Of a DNA stretch of 64,000 nucleotides, positions 39,970 through 49,444 are shown in pieces (within the stretch, counting starts at the first letter, position 1; every line of letters starts with the position of its first letter). A model generated the notes under the pieces. It was not told the DNA's origin. It did no database searches and saw nothing but the letters and a program-made list of their open reading frames with translations. Location of the stretch: contig JAFXPH010000016.1 in the NCBI GenBank assembly GCA_017528085.1, forward strand, positions 42,290-106,289. Reading direction: 5' to 3'. Made by a program: the position numbers and the translations under genes. Origin of the DNA: Clostridia bacterium (GTDB taxonomy: Bacteria; Bacillota; Clostridia; TANB77; CAG-508).

Positions 39970-40884
39970 TTATTTAATATTTAGCATTTTAAGAATAAGC
40001 GCCATTCTTATAAATCTACCATATTCTGCTTGTTTAAAGTAACAAGCTCTTGGGTCCTCATCTACTTCAACTGCAATTTCATTTACTCTTGGAAGTGGAT
40101 GAAGAATAATTAAGTCTTTTTTAGCTTTTATTAATTTTTCATTATCTAGAATATAAACATCTTTTAATTTAATATATTCTTCTTCAGAGAAGAATCTTTC
40201 TTTTTGAACTCTTGTCATGTATAGAATATCTAATTTATCTATTGAACCTTCTAAATCTGTTGTTTCTGTGTATTTTATATTGTTCTTTTCTAATACATTT
40301 TTCTTTATATAATCAGGTATTGTAAGTTCCTTTGGTGATATAAATATATAATTTATATTTTTATATCTTGATAGAGCTGTAACTAATGAATGAACTGTTC
40401 TACCAAATTTTAAGTCACCACATAAACCTATTGTATAATTATCTAGTCTTCCTTTTTCTATTGCAATTGTTGCAAGATCGGTTAATGTTTGAGTTGGATG
40501 ATTGTGACCACCATCTCCAGCATTTATTATTGGCTTTGTTGTTGATTTTTCTGCTACAACAGGAGCTCCCTCTTTTGGATGTCTCATTGCAATTATGTCT
40601 GAATAACCTCCAACTACCTTTATTGTGTCTCCAACAGTCTCTCCTTTTTGTACTGATGAAGAATCGGCAGAAGAAAAGCCAAGTACATTACCACCTAAAC
40701 TAAGCATTGCTGATTCAAAACTTAATCTAGTTCTTGTACTTGGCTCAAAAAATAACGTTGCTAATATTTTTCCCTTACATTTTTCAGAATATTTGTCTCT
40801 ATTCTTCATAATGTCTTTTGCCTTCTCGATTAATTCGTCAATTTCTTCTACTGAAATATCTTCAATTCCTATAAGATTTTTCAT
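39970..40884 (-). CDS. pyrB: Aspartate carbamoyltransferase catalytic subunit
   Basis: The start is ATG at 40882-40884, preceded by AAAAGGAGAATATCA; the frame extends upstream to 40914 but that ATG precedes the RBS. The 304-residue enzyme joins carbamoyl phosphate and aspartate in pyrimidine biosynthesis. [16 protein letters not shown] is the carbamoyl-phosphate site, followed by [12 protein letters not shown] with the mobile 80s-loop Ser/Lys, MRHPKEGAP and HPLPRVNEI. Operon with pyrI. Confidence 0.97.
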   Translation of the reverse strand: MKNLIGIEDISVEEIDELIEKAKDIMKNRDKYSEKCKGKILATLFFEPSTRTRLSFESAMLSLGGNVLGFSSADSSSVQKGETVGDTIKVVGGYSDIIAMRHPKEGAPVVAEKSTTKPIINAGDGGHNHPTQTLTDLATIAIEKGRLDNYTIGLCGDLKFGRTVHSLVTALSRYKNINYIFISPKELTIPDYIKKNVLEKNNIKYTETTDLEGSIDKLDILYMTRVQKERFFSEEEYIKLKDVYILDNEKLIKAKKDLIILHPLPRVNEIAVEVDEDPRACYFKQAEYGRFIRMALILKMLNIK

Positions 40885-40944
40885 TGATATTCTCCTTTTA
40901 TAAATTTTTTTCATTATATCATATAAAAAGATTAATCAATGAAA

Positions 40945-42219
40945 TTATTTTATTTTTTTAACAATTTTTCTTGCTCTTTCTTTTAATTTGTTGAAATAGT
41001 CCCTATTTCTAGATTCTTGATTTAATGATTCATCATTAAATCCTTCTTTTGCCATACATAGACCAGAATCATTCTTTTCTAAACATTGTCTTTCTATTTC
41101 AACTATTTCTTCAAACTTTTCTTTTCCAATATAGTCTAATAATATATTGTCATCACCTTTAAGAATTGCTTCTATATATTTGTATTTACATTTTCTATAA
41201 AGACTTTTCCATAAAATTCTATCTGGTCTGTCATTTCTTGGCATAATCTTTTCAGCTTTAACGAAGAATGTTTTCTTCTTTTCTTTAACTTTCTTAAAGA
41301 TATCAGCTGCTAAATAATATACCATCATTTCAGATAGTTTTTCATATGGATCTGTATTATTTTCATTAAAGAAACTTGTATTTAAATTAAGTACATTGTT
41401 ATAAAGTGTTAAATAATCATTTATTCCGCATTTATAGATTACTTTACTTTTTCCTACTTTTTTTAGTTCAGCATTAATAATAATTACTAATGTTAATATA
41501 AATGAAAATAGTATATATTTCTTTCTTCTTCCTGAAGTATTATACCAATAGAAATAAATTGGATGATGTTCTTTTTTATCATAATTTACTTCAAACTCAT
41601 TTACTTCATTTAGTTCTTCACTAATTGCTCTTTCATAGTGAACTCTATTATTAACAAATAATGAATACTTTTCATATTCTTTTATAGATATGTCAAATGA
41701 ACTAAATAGTAATTCTGAATCACGAGCTTTCTTCTCTTGAATCTCACTATATAGTTCTTCGTTATCCCTAAATGTTCTATAAACGCTATAGAATTCATCA
41801 TCGTACTCTGAAAAAGTACTATTAAAATATTCGTTGCATTTTTGAAGATAATGCATTATATCCTCATCATAAATTAGCTTATCTTCAATTTCGCCTATTA
41901 GTTCTTCTAATATTTTTCTTTCTTCTTTTCTCTTTAAAGCTATTTCTGCATCCTTCTCTGATGAAATTACAAAAGGCTCAAAAGATTTTGTAGTTTCGGA
42001 AAAATATCTTAATTCTAAGTCGGTTTTCTTAAAGAATTGAACTATATGAAAATTCTTAGCTTTATTTCTTATTAGTTCTTCATATTCTTTTCCATAAACT
42101 TCAATCGCACCGTCAACAATTTCGTTCTTTAGACTTTCAAAATCAATACTCAATTTGTTTAAAATAAGTTCCTTGGTGTCGCTCTCCTTAAACAAATTTC
42201 TGATTTTACGTTTAACCAT
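40945..42219 (-). CDS. Hypothetical protein with one membrane segment, operator-controlled
   Basis: This 424-residue protein has long charged helical and likely coiled-coil regions at residues 1-230, one hydrophobic segment at about 238-252 (YILFSFILTLVIIIN), then a region with YLAADIFKKVKEKKK and a Lys/Arg-rich C-terminus (KLKERARKIVKKIK). No family recognised. RBS TTTTTAGGTGATTTAA. The promoter (-10 inside a perfect 28-bp palindrome) implies control by a dimeric repressor or activator, suggesting a stress- or signal-induced product. Confidence 0.65.
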   Translation of the reverse strand: MVKRKIRNLFKESDTKELILNKLSIDFESLKNEIVDGAIEVYGKEYEELIRNKAKNFHIVQFFKKTDLELRYFSETTKSFEPFVISSEKDAEIALKRKEERKILEELIGEIEDKLIYDEDIMHYLQKCNEYFNSTFSEYDDEFYSVYRTFRDNEELYSEIQEKKARDSELLFSSFDISIKEYEKYSLFVNNRVHYERAISEELNEVNEFEVNYDKKEHHPIYFYWYNTSGRRKKYILFSFILTLVIIINAELKKVGKSKVIYKCGINDYLTLYNNVLNLNTSFFNENNTDPYEKLSEMMVYYLAADIFKKVKEKKKTFFVKAEKIMPRNDRPDRILWKSLYRKCKYKYIEAILKGDDNILLDYIGKEKFEEIVEIERQCLEKNDSGLCMAKEGFNDESLNQESRNRDYFNKLKERARKIVKKIK

Positions 42220-42240
42220 TTAAATCACCTAAAAACAAAA

Positions 42241-42280
42241 ATTACGTGTGTATTATAGCACACGTAATCAATAATGTCTA
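42241..42280 (-). promoter_or_regulatory. Promoter with 28-bp palindromic operator
   Basis: Minus strand: -35 TAGACA (42275-42280), 17-base spacer, -10 TATAAT (42252-42257). The -10 is centred in ATTACGTGTG-N8-CACACGTAAT (42241-42268), a perfect 10-bp-arm inverted repeat with no U-run, so it is an operator and not a terminator. It controls the 424-aa gene. Confidence 0.7.
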
Positions 42281-42288
42281 TACAAAAA

Positions 42289-42313
42289 TAAGAAAAGTTA
42301 TTAACTTTTCTTA
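42289..42313 (-). terminator. Terminator after desulfoferrodoxin gene
   Basis: AAGAAAAGTTA/TAACTTTTCTT inverted repeat followed by ATTTTT on the minus strand. Confidence 0.65.
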
Positions 42314-42343
42314 TCCTTGATATTACTGGCTTTTAAAGTTTTT

Positions 42344-42721
42344 TTAAACTTCTTTCATCCATAGACCGTGCTTGTTGCAATATGCATAAATTGTTGATCC
42401 TGGAATATATGGAAATCTAGTTTCAGTTGATTGCTCTGGATACAATCTTACTCTTGTAGTTCTGTTTTCAGAAACTTGAGCAATCCATTCTATATAATGA
42501 TCTTTTTCCATTGGATGTTCAACTTCTCCAACTCTTACTAATAATTCATCTTCTACTCTTTCAACATAAGGTACATGTTTTTCTTGAGCAGCATCTGTTG
42601 AATTTGCTACCATTTTTTCCATTGGTTTGCCACAACACATAATATGCTCTGCATTACCTTCAATAAGTCCAATTATATTACCACAAACTGGACATCTGTA
42701 AAAACTTACATTTTGGCTCAT
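42344..42721 (-). CDS. dfx: Desulfoferrodoxin / superoxide reductase
   Basis: Starting at ATG 42719-42721 (GAAAGGGTGAAAATT) gives 125 residues; a GTG three codons earlier is too near the RBS. The N-terminal desulforedoxin domain has YRCPVCG and MCCGKPM (four Cys for the FeCys4 centre I). The C-terminal domain has KDHYIEWI and YCNKHGLW (His and Cys of centre II). It reduces superoxide to peroxide without making oxygen, typical of strict anaerobes. Electron donor usually rubredoxin. Confidence 0.95.
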   Translation of the reverse strand: MSQNVSFYRCPVCGNIIGLIEGNAEHIMCCGKPMEKMVANSTDAAQEKHVPYVERVEDELLVRVGEVEHPMEKDHYIEWIAQVSENRTTRVRLYPEQSTETRFPYIPGSTIYAYCNKHGLWMKEV

Positions 42722-42855
42722 AATTTTCACCCTTTCTTTCTTTGATATTATTAATATATCATACTTTTTAAAGTTTAGATATAATTATTTAACTTTTTGA
42801 TGATTTTGGCAAAAAATAATTCACAGTTTATATACAAAACTGTGAATTACTTTTA

Positions 42856-44685
42856 TTAATCTTCTGGTTTATCAATTAAATCATTAAATTGATCTTTAAG
42901 TTTTAAGTATCCTTGTTCTTCCCATCTGTTATAAGCTAAGTTAAGCTCGAATAAAACTGTTGGTTTTGGACCAGCTCTGTTCTTATCTACAACGCAGGCA
43001 TAGTATCTTACATCAGGATCTTTATCAACTTTTATATTTTGACATTTATCATACATTTCATTGTCTGATATTTCATATCTATTTAATGTTAATTTGTTAA
43101 TTGGTTTAATTAAGCAAAGAGTATCAAGAACCTCTTTAACTGTTCTAGAAGCAGACATATCATTGATTGTTAAGTTAACAGGAAGTGTGCTACTTTCTAA
43201 TAATTGTAGTGAACTTGCTATAAATACATGGAATTTTTGAGCAATCTCTGAAAGCATTGTTTCTGTTTTCTTTACTGCTTCACCACTACCTTCACCAATG
43301 TGAGCTACGTCGGCTTTCAATGTATCGTAGAAAATATACTCAATATCTTCTTTATAGTAATAGTTCATGATAATTTTCTTTAAGTCTTCATCAGCATAGT
43401 TTGTAACATGTATAAAGTGAACTGCTGAATCATGTTGTTCTTCAACCCAGTCAGTTACTTTTACAGTTTGTCTATATTGTTCTGATAGTTTTTCTAGTCT
43501 ATTTACATATGTTTCTTGATCTTCGCCTTCTTCTCTTAAGATGTATCCATCTTCATCTAGTTTTTGTTTCTTTGGATCATCAGGTCTAAATTTTAAATCA
43601 AGAAGCTCACTCTCACTTATATGTAATTTTTGACCATGTTGTTCTTGAATTATTGGGTTATTAATAATTGTTGTCATTAAACATAGTCTCATTTTCTCTT
43701 CACTCATCTCGTTTGAGATAATAAGTACTTTTCTATGGTGTACAAATGCTAAGTATGCTGCAATATCAACTGTGAATCTTGATTTACCACAGTTAGAAGG
43801 CATACCATAAGCCATTGTCTCACCTTTTCTTATACCTTTGAAACTTTCTGTTATAATTCTAAATGGTAAAGATACACCATTACTTAATGATGTCTCACCA
43901 CAAAGTAAATAGTATGTAGCATCATCGTTTAATACAGATTGTGTTAAACCACTAGTTACACCAATTTGTTCAATAGCGTTTTCTACCTCTTGAACTGACA
44001 TTTGTTTATATAATTTATAGTTTTGAATTTCTAATAATTTTTCTCTTATCTTCTTTGTTGGAGCTACCATGTAGTTTTTCTTAATAATGAATAACTTTTT
44101 AAGTTCTGTATAAACTAAATCAAAGTTATAGTTTTTAGCACCAACAACTCTTTTGATTTCTTGTTTTAAATCATAGATACGTCCATCTTCTGTAGGGAAT
44201 GTATATCCTTCTTTACCAGCGGCAGGAATCCATTGCTCACCTTCACGGAATATAATTGATCTATAAATATTGTACAAATCTTCATTTGCAAAGTGACAAT
44301 CTTGTAAAAGAAAATAGTACATAGAAATCGCTTTTGGGTTATTTAATAATAGACCAATGAAGATATACTCTAATCTCTCATCGTTAAGTTCATCTGGATA
44401 GATACTTTCGTTAATAATTTTCTTTTCTTCTTCTGGAGGAGCCTCTTTTTCTTCTCCATCTCCATCTTCTTCAGCTTCAGCTTCTGCTTCGGCCTCAGCT
44501 TCTTCAGCCTCTTCTGCAGCTTTTTCTTGAGCCTCTAATTTTTTCTCTAGTTCTTCTAATTTTTCATCTTCTTCGATATCATCTGGATGCTCATCAATTG
44601 CATCTAATTCTTCTACAATATCTTTGTTATTATTCTTTTCTTCTGGGTCTATTTTTTCTTTTTCTTCATCATCGTCAATGTACAT
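42856..44685 (-). CDS. DnaB-like replicative helicase with acidic N-terminal extension
   Basis: The start at ATG 44683-44685 follows AAGGAGTGTTAGGGATA. The first 90 residues are extremely acidic with an Ala-Glu repeat (AEEAEEAEAEAEAEAEE). A DnaB-N-like region follows (DERLEYIFIGLLLNNPKAIS then a helical linker). Last is a RecA-type SF4 core: Walker A AYGMPSNCGKSRF, ISNEMSEEK, a Walker B YIFYDTLKADV, ASSLQLLESS and a late ACVVDKNRAGP loop. It is more divergent than standard DnaB and larger (609 aa), so a specialised or mobile-element-derived helicase cannot be excluded. Confidence 0.7.
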   Translation of the reverse strand: MYIDDDEEKEKIDPEEKNNNKDIVEELDAIDEHPDDIEEDEKLEELEKKLEAQEKAAEEAEEAEAEAEAEAEEDGDGEEKEAPPEEEKKIINESIYPDELNDERLEYIFIGLLLNNPKAISMYYFLLQDCHFANEDLYNIYRSIIFREGEQWIPAAGKEGYTFPTEDGRIYDLKQEIKRVVGAKNYNFDLVYTELKKLFIIKKNYMVAPTKKIREKLLEIQNYKLYKQMSVQEVENAIEQIGVTSGLTQSVLNDDATYYLLCGETSLSNGVSLPFRIITESFKGIRKGETMAYGMPSNCGKSRFTVDIAAYLAFVHHRKVLIISNEMSEEKMRLCLMTTIINNPIIQEQHGQKLHISESELLDLKFRPDDPKKQKLDEDGYILREEGEDQETYVNRLEKLSEQYRQTVKVTDWVEEQHDSAVHFIHVTNYADEDLKKIIMNYYYKEDIEYIFYDTLKADVAHIGEGSGEAVKKTETMLSEIAQKFHVFIASSLQLLESSTLPVNLTINDMSASRTVKEVLDTLCLIKPINKLTLNRYEISDNEMYDKCQNIKVDKDPDVRYYACVVDKNRAGPKPTVLFELNLAYNRWEEQGYLKLKDQFNDLIDKPED

Positions 44686-44781
44686 TATCCCTAACACTCC
44701 TTCATCTTTAGAATAGAACTTATCATATTAATGATATAAATGATACGATTTTTTGTCAATAAAAAACTTAAATTTGTGTTA

Positions 44782-44810
44782 CTTGCTTTATGCTATCAAA
44801 AAATATATAA
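44782..44810 (+). promoter_or_regulatory. Promoter of the HD-GYP response-regulator gene
   Basis: -35 TTGCTT (44782-44787), 17-base spacer, -10 TATAAT (44805-44810). Confidence 0.65.
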
Positions 44811-44843
44811 TAACTATGTAGAATGCTAAAAAAGGAGTTGTAA

Positions 44844-45890
44844 ATGGAAACATTAAATATTGACAATTCAAAGTATAAAATAATGGTACTTGATGATGTT
44901 AAACCTAATGTTCTAAGAATCTCTCGTGTCCTTAAGGAAAACGGGTATCAGGTACTACAATATACAAATTCAAATTTAGCACTAAAGAAAATAGAAAAAG
45001 AACCAGTAGATTTATTATTAATGGACTATGTTTTAAACCCAGTAAACTTTGAGGATACACTAAAAAGTGTAAGGGAAATAAATCCATCATTAGACGTTAT
45101 TCTAATGGTAAATGAATTTGACACAGCTCCATCATATAAAGAGGTTAAGAGTTTAGATATTCAAGAATATTGGGAATGTAATCAAAAGACAGATCAATTG
45201 CTTTTGATGATAGAATCAACAATAAGAAATATCTATAACAGAAAACTAATTGAATCTATTAATTCTGATTTAAAAATTTCTCAAAAGAAACTAGAAAAGG
45301 CATATCTAGATAGTGTCCAAACACTAAGATATACAGTTGAATTAAATGACACCTATTCAAAGGGTCATTCAGAAAGAGTATCTGCTTATTCAGTATTAAT
45401 TGGAAAAGAGCTTGGACTTTCTGAAAACGAAATAGAACTTCTTCGTGTTGGCGGTCTATTCCATGATATTGGAAAGATTGGTATTTCAGATGACATACTA
45501 AATAAAGCATCAAAATTAACTGAAGAAGAATATACTGAAATGAAAAAACACCCAGTAATTGGTGCAAATATTCTATCTAATTCAAGTATATTTGATGAAA
45601 TCATTCCAATTGTTCTTTATCACCATGAAAGATATGATGGTAGTGGTTATCCTGAAGGACTTAAAGGTAAAAAGATACCATATTTAGCAAGAATAACAGC
45701 TGTTGCTGATTCATTTGATGCTATGAGTTCAAAAAGATCTTATAGAGATGCATTAAGTATGGATACTATTAGAGCGGAATTCGTAAGATATGAAGGAAAA
45801 CAATTTGACCCACAAGTTACAAAAGTTTTCCTCAAAATCTTAGATGAAAAATTTGATGAAATAAAAAAAATTAAGAAACTACATAATTAA
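44844..45890 (+). CDS. Response regulator with HD-GYP domain
   Basis: In this 348-residue protein residues about 11-128 are a receiver domain with D17/D18 and phospho-acceptor D61 (LLMDYVLN). A coiled linker precedes the HD-GYP domain with GHSERVSAYS, GGLFHDIGKIGI (HD) and HHERYDGSGYPEGLKG (GYP-type), plus AVADSFDAM. Such proteins degrade cyclic-di-GMP or act as related phosphodiesterases under two-component control. The partner kinase is not in the window. The next gene, a membrane protein, starts 11 bases later and is probably co-transcribed. Confidence 0.92.
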   Translation: METLNIDNSKYKIMVLDDVKPNVLRISRVLKENGYQVLQYTNSNLALKKIEKEPVDLLLMDYVLNPVNFEDTLKSVREINPSLDVILMVNEFDTAPSYKEVKSLDIQEYWECNQKTDQLLLMIESTIRNIYNRKLIESINSDLKISQKKLEKAYLDSVQTLRYTVELNDTYSKGHSERVSAYSVLIGKELGLSENEIELLRVGGLFHDIGKIGISDDILNKASKLTEEEYTEMKKHPVIGANILSNSSIFDEIIPIVLYHHERYDGSGYPEGLKGKKIPYLARITAVADSFDAMSSKRSYRDALSMDTIRAEFVRYEGKQFDPQVTKVFLKILDEKFDEIKKIKKLHN

Positions 45891-45901
45891 AGGAGTTTAT
45901 T

Positions 45902-46714
45902 ATGAAATGTTCATTAACTAGAAAAGAAGCTCGTACAGCATTATCTAAAAATCTAGTTGCTGCTATAGCTTCAAACTTTATCTTTATTTTAATACTTTTA
46001 ATATTAAATTTAGGTATTACATATCTAAGCAGTAAGCTTACAGGGCTAGATGCTTTATGGACTGTAGTTAAAGTACTTTTAGTACTATTTATCTTTCCAC
46101 TTGGATATGGTATTGCAAAAACATACGTAAAAATTGCAAATAACGAAAAGGTAACTGCAACAAGCTTTATTGGTTTTGGATTAAGTACAATTTCAAAATC
46201 AATTGGTGTGTTTGTAAATATTCTAATAAAAGTTATACCTGCTTCTGTTGTAGTATTTTTAGTTAGTTATTTAATTATTTTCGGTGTAGTAAATATTGCT
46301 CATCCAATTCAAGATGTAGTTAAAATAATTAGTATGTTTGTTTATGTAGCTGCTGCTATAGCAATAGTATTTATAACAATTCGTTATTCATTCTCACTAT
46401 TTGTTTTAGCTGAAGATGATACTATGAAAGCAAAGGATGCAGTTAATAAATCAAAAGAAATATTAAATGGAAAAGTTGGAGAATATGTAATTTTACTTTT
46501 ATCATTTATTGGATGGTTCATTCTTTATGAAGTAATACTTTTAGTTATTCAAATTAACTTACCAAGTATATATTCAGATTTATTCTCATTCATACCAACA
46601 ATATTCTTAACACCATATATTTTAATGACTCAATATTGTTATTATGATGAAGCAAAAGCAGACCTTCAAATAGAAAGTAGTGTTTCTAAAGAAGAATCAA
46701 CTGAAGAAGAATAA
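45902..46714 (+). CDS. DUF975-like polytopic membrane protein
   Basis: This 270-residue protein has about six hydrophobic segments and a charged acidic tail (SSVSKEESTEEE). The sequence AEDDTMKAKDAVNKSKEILN and then GKVGEYVILLLSFIGWF matches the region AKECVEKSQALMHGNRGKYF, LSLTFIGWAF of the DUF975-type proteins at 51010 and 51925. Role unknown; the family may act in membrane biogenesis. It follows the HD-GYP gene by 11 bases with RBS AAAGGAGTTTATT. Confidence 0.75.
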   Translation: MKCSLTRKEARTALSKNLVAAIASNFIFILILLILNLGITYLSSKLTGLDALWTVVKVLLVLFIFPLGYGIAKTYVKIANNEKVTATSFIGFGLSTISKSIGVFVNILIKVIPASVVVFLVSYLIIFGVVNIAHPIQDVVKIISMFVYVAAAIAIVFITIRYSFSLFVLAEDDTMKAKDAVNKSKEILNGKVGEYVILLLSFIGWFILYEVILLVIQINLPSIYSDLFSFIPTIFLTPYILMTQYCYYDEAKADLQIESSVSKEESTEEE

Positions 46715-46735
46715 AACATATATTTAAATATAAAA

Positions 46736-46765
46736 ATAGCAAGGATTTATCCTTGCTATTTCTTT
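46736..46765. terminator. Bidirectional terminator between membrane gene and tex
   Basis: ATAGCAAGGAT/ATCCTTGCTAT hairpin with T-run on the plus strand and A-run opposite. Confidence 0.8.
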
Positions 46766-48919
46766 TTATTTTTTCATAGTTAAACTAACTTTTTGTTTTT
46801 CTCTATCTATTCCGATTACTTTAACTTCTACTATATCGCCTACAGAAACTACTTCAGATGGATTTTTAATAAACTTATCACTCATTTCTGATATATGAAC
46901 TAATCCATCATGTTTAACTCCGACATCAACAAATGCTCCAAAATCTGTTACGTTTCTTACTGTTCCTGTTAAAAGCATTCCTTCTTGAAGATCATCAAAT
47001 GTTAAAACATCACTTCTTAAGATTGGCTTTGGCATATCTTCTCTAGGGTCTCTACCAGGTTTAGATAGCTCATCTATAATATCTTTTAAAGTTAAAGAGC
47101 CAACATTTAGTTCTTTTGCAGTTTTAGAAATATCAACTTTTTCAAGTTCTCTTTTGATATTTGCTAATTTTTCTTTATCTAATAAATCTTCTTTTTTGTA
47201 TCCTAAATGTTTTAATAACTCTTCAGCTACTTCATAGCTTTCTGGGTGAACTGCTGTTGTTTCAATTGGGTTTTTACCATTGAATACTCTAATAAAACCT
47301 GCACATTGGTTATATGCTTTTGGTCCAAGTTTTGGAACCTTAAGTAGTTCTTTTCTTTCTTTTATTTCACCATTATCATCTCTATACTTAACAATACTTT
47401 TAGCTAAAGAACTATTAATTCCTGATACATATGATAAAAGTGATGGTGTTGCAGTGTTAATATCAACACCTACTGAGTTAACGGCATCTTCTACAACACC
47501 TGTTAAACTTTCAGATAATTCTGTTTGATTAACATCATGTTGATATTGTCCTACACCAATAGCTTTAGGATCAATTTTAACAAGCTCTGTAAGTGGATCT
47601 TGCAACCTTCTTGCTATTGATATAGCACCTCTTATTGATACGTTTATATCTGGATATTCTTCAGTTGCAAGTTTTGATGCAGAATATACTGAAGCCCCTG
47701 CCTCACTTACTATTACATAGTAAACTTTCTTATCAATTTTTTTAATCATATCTGAAACAAATTGTTCAGACTCTCTAGATGCTGTACCATTTCCTATAGC
47801 AATCATATTAACATTATTCTTCTCTATCATTGCTATTAATGTTTTCTCAGCTCCTGCAATATCATTTTGTGGAGCTGTAGGATATACAGTTGCTGTATCT
47901 AGAAGCTTTCCTGTTTTATCAATAACTGCTATTTTACAACCAGTTCTATATGCTGGGTCAAATCCCATAACAGTTTTCTCTTTAAATGGCGGTTGTAAAA
48001 GTAGTTGTTTAACATTTTTACCAAATACTTTTATAGCTTGTTTATCTGATCTTTCTGTTAAATCAGATCTTAATTCTCTTTCAATAGATGGCTCTATTAA
48101 TCTTTCATAAGCATCTTCTATTGTTCTATGAAGTAATTCATAAAATTGAGATTTATTATCTTTAATAATTGATTTTTCAAGGTAGCCTAAGATTTTCTCA
48201 TCTGGTTTTAGCATTTTAACCTTTAAGAATTTCTCTTTCTCTCCTCTATTTATAGCTAGTACTCTATGGCTTGGTATTCTTTGAATTCCTTCTTGGAAAT
48301 CATAATACATCTCATAAGGAGATTTTTCTTCCGGATCAGATGCCTTTGTATCAATAACAGCTTCTTTAAAGCATAATCTTTTGATTACTTTTCTATAATC
48401 AGCATCATCTGAAATATTTTCAGCTATTATATCTAATGCACCTTGGATTGCATCATCTTCTGTTAATACTTCTTTTTCCTCATTTATATATTCTTTAGCT
48501 ATTTCATAAATACTTTTCTTTTCCATTTGAAGATAAATTATATTAGCTAGTGGCTCTAGACCTTTTTCTTTAGCAATAGTTGCTCTTGTTCTTTTCTTTG
48601 GTTTATATGGTCTATAAATATCTTCAAGTTCTGAAAGAATATTTGCTCCAGCAATCTTAATCATAAGTTCATCTGTCATTTTTCCTTGTTCAGTGATTAA
48701 TTTTACTATCTCTTCTTTTCTTTCTTCTAAGTTTCTTAAGTATGTTAGTCTTTCATAAAATGTTCTTAAAACCTCATCACTTAAGTTACCAGTAACTTCT
48801 TTTCTATATCTTGCGATAAATGGAATAGTGTTTCCATCATCTATTAATTTAATAGTTGCTTCAACTTGTTCTGGTCTAATTTTTAATTCTTCTGCAATAT
48901 TTAGTGCAATTTTGTCCAT
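46766..48919 (-). CDS. tex: Tex-type RNA-binding transcription accessory protein
   Basis: This 717-residue protein has the full Tex layout: a helical N-terminus with IPFIARYRKE, a YqgF/RNase H-like domain (VMGFDPAYRTGCKIAVID), a helix-hairpin-helix segment (INTATPSLLSYVSGI), and a C-terminal S1 domain (GMLLTGTVRNVTDFGAFVDV). It binds RNA and modulates transcription. RBS AAAAAAGGTAGGTAAAAC. A stand-alone housekeeping gene. Confidence 0.95.
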   Translation of the reverse strand: MDKIALNIAEELKIRPEQVEATIKLIDDGNTIPFIARYRKEVTGNLSDEVLRTFYERLTYLRNLEERKEEIVKLITEQGKMTDELMIKIAGANILSELEDIYRPYKPKKRTRATIAKEKGLEPLANIIYLQMEKKSIYEIAKEYINEEKEVLTEDDAIQGALDIIAENISDDADYRKVIKRLCFKEAVIDTKASDPEEKSPYEMYYDFQEGIQRIPSHRVLAINRGEKEKFLKVKMLKPDEKILGYLEKSIIKDNKSQFYELLHRTIEDAYERLIEPSIERELRSDLTERSDKQAIKVFGKNVKQLLLQPPFKEKTVMGFDPAYRTGCKIAVIDKTGKLLDTATVYPTAPQNDIAGAEKTLIAMIEKNNVNMIAIGNGTASRESEQFVSDMIKKIDKKVYYVIVSEAGASVYSASKLATEEYPDINVSIRGAISIARRLQDPLTELVKIDPKAIGVGQYQHDVNQTELSESLTGVVEDAVNSVGVDINTATPSLLSYVSGINSSLAKSIVKYRDDNGEIKERKELLKVPKLGPKAYNQCAGFIRVFNGKNPIETTAVHPESYEVAEELLKHLGYKKEDLLDKEKLANIKRELEKVDISKTAKELNVGSLTLKDIIDELSKPGRDPREDMPKPILRSDVLTFDDLQEGMLLTGTVRNVTDFGAFVDVGVKHDGLVHISEMSDKFIKNPSEVVSVGDIVEVKVIGIDREKQKVSLTMKK

Positions 48920-48945
48920 GTTTTACCTACCTTTTTTTACATTAA

Positions 48946-48971
48946 AAAAAGTAAATCTTTCGATTTACTTT
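48946..48971 (-). terminator. Terminator of the 49903-48965 unit
   Basis: AAAGTAAATC-TTTC-GATTTACTTT hairpin followed by an A/T-rich U-run on the minus strand; it overlaps the last codons of the 155-aa gene. Confidence 0.65.
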
Positions 48972-49432
48972 CCAAATAGAAATATCTTTATTTTTGTGAA
49001 TATTTCTTTTATTTTCATAATAATTTTATTATTGGAAATCGTAAGTTCCTTATTTTCTGCTTTTTCTCTTTTTTCTTTTTCTTCTTCTGTTTCTATTCTT
49101 GTAAATTTATTTTCTTTTTCTAGTTGTGCATTTAATCTCTTTTCTGCTTCTGAATCAGGATCTATTGCTGCATACTTCATTATTAGTTCATCTCTGTTTT
49201 TAACAGATTCCCAATAATTTAAATTAAGCATAACAATTAGCTCAACTGCTTTAGGGCTTAACTCTTCTTCAAAAAGCGGTTTTGTAAGCCTAAATTCTGA
49301 ATCTAAATTACAGTTGTCGTAAAAGAACATTATGACCTTTCGAGGTATTTTATCTACATACTTTTTCTGCATATGCCTTAATACTTCGAGTACTTCGCTA
49401 TATGCATCTCTTTGTTCTACTCCTAAGTGCAT
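48965..49432 (-). CDS. Hypothetical protein, paralogue of the 210-aa protein at 3144-3776
   Basis: This 155-residue soluble protein starts MHLGVEQRDAY. Its first 75 residues align by eye with the family member at 3144: YSEVLEVL, VDKIPRKVI, MLNLNYWESV. The last 70 residues are highly charged, with a Lys/Glu-rich helix (EKENKFTRIETEEEKEKREK) and a hydrophobic end (IKIFLFGK). RBS AGATAGGAGATAAA. It follows the 152-aa gene by 12 bases. Function unknown. Confidence 0.65.
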   Translation of the reverse strand: MHLGVEQRDAYSEVLEVLRHMQKKYVDKIPRKVIMFFYDNCNLDSEFRLTKPLFEEELSPKAVELIVMLNLNYWESVKNRDELIMKYAAIDPDSEAEKRLNAQLEKENKFTRIETEEEKEKREKAENKELTISNNKIIMKIKEIFTKIKIFLFGK

Positions 49433-49444
49433 TTTATCTCCTAT

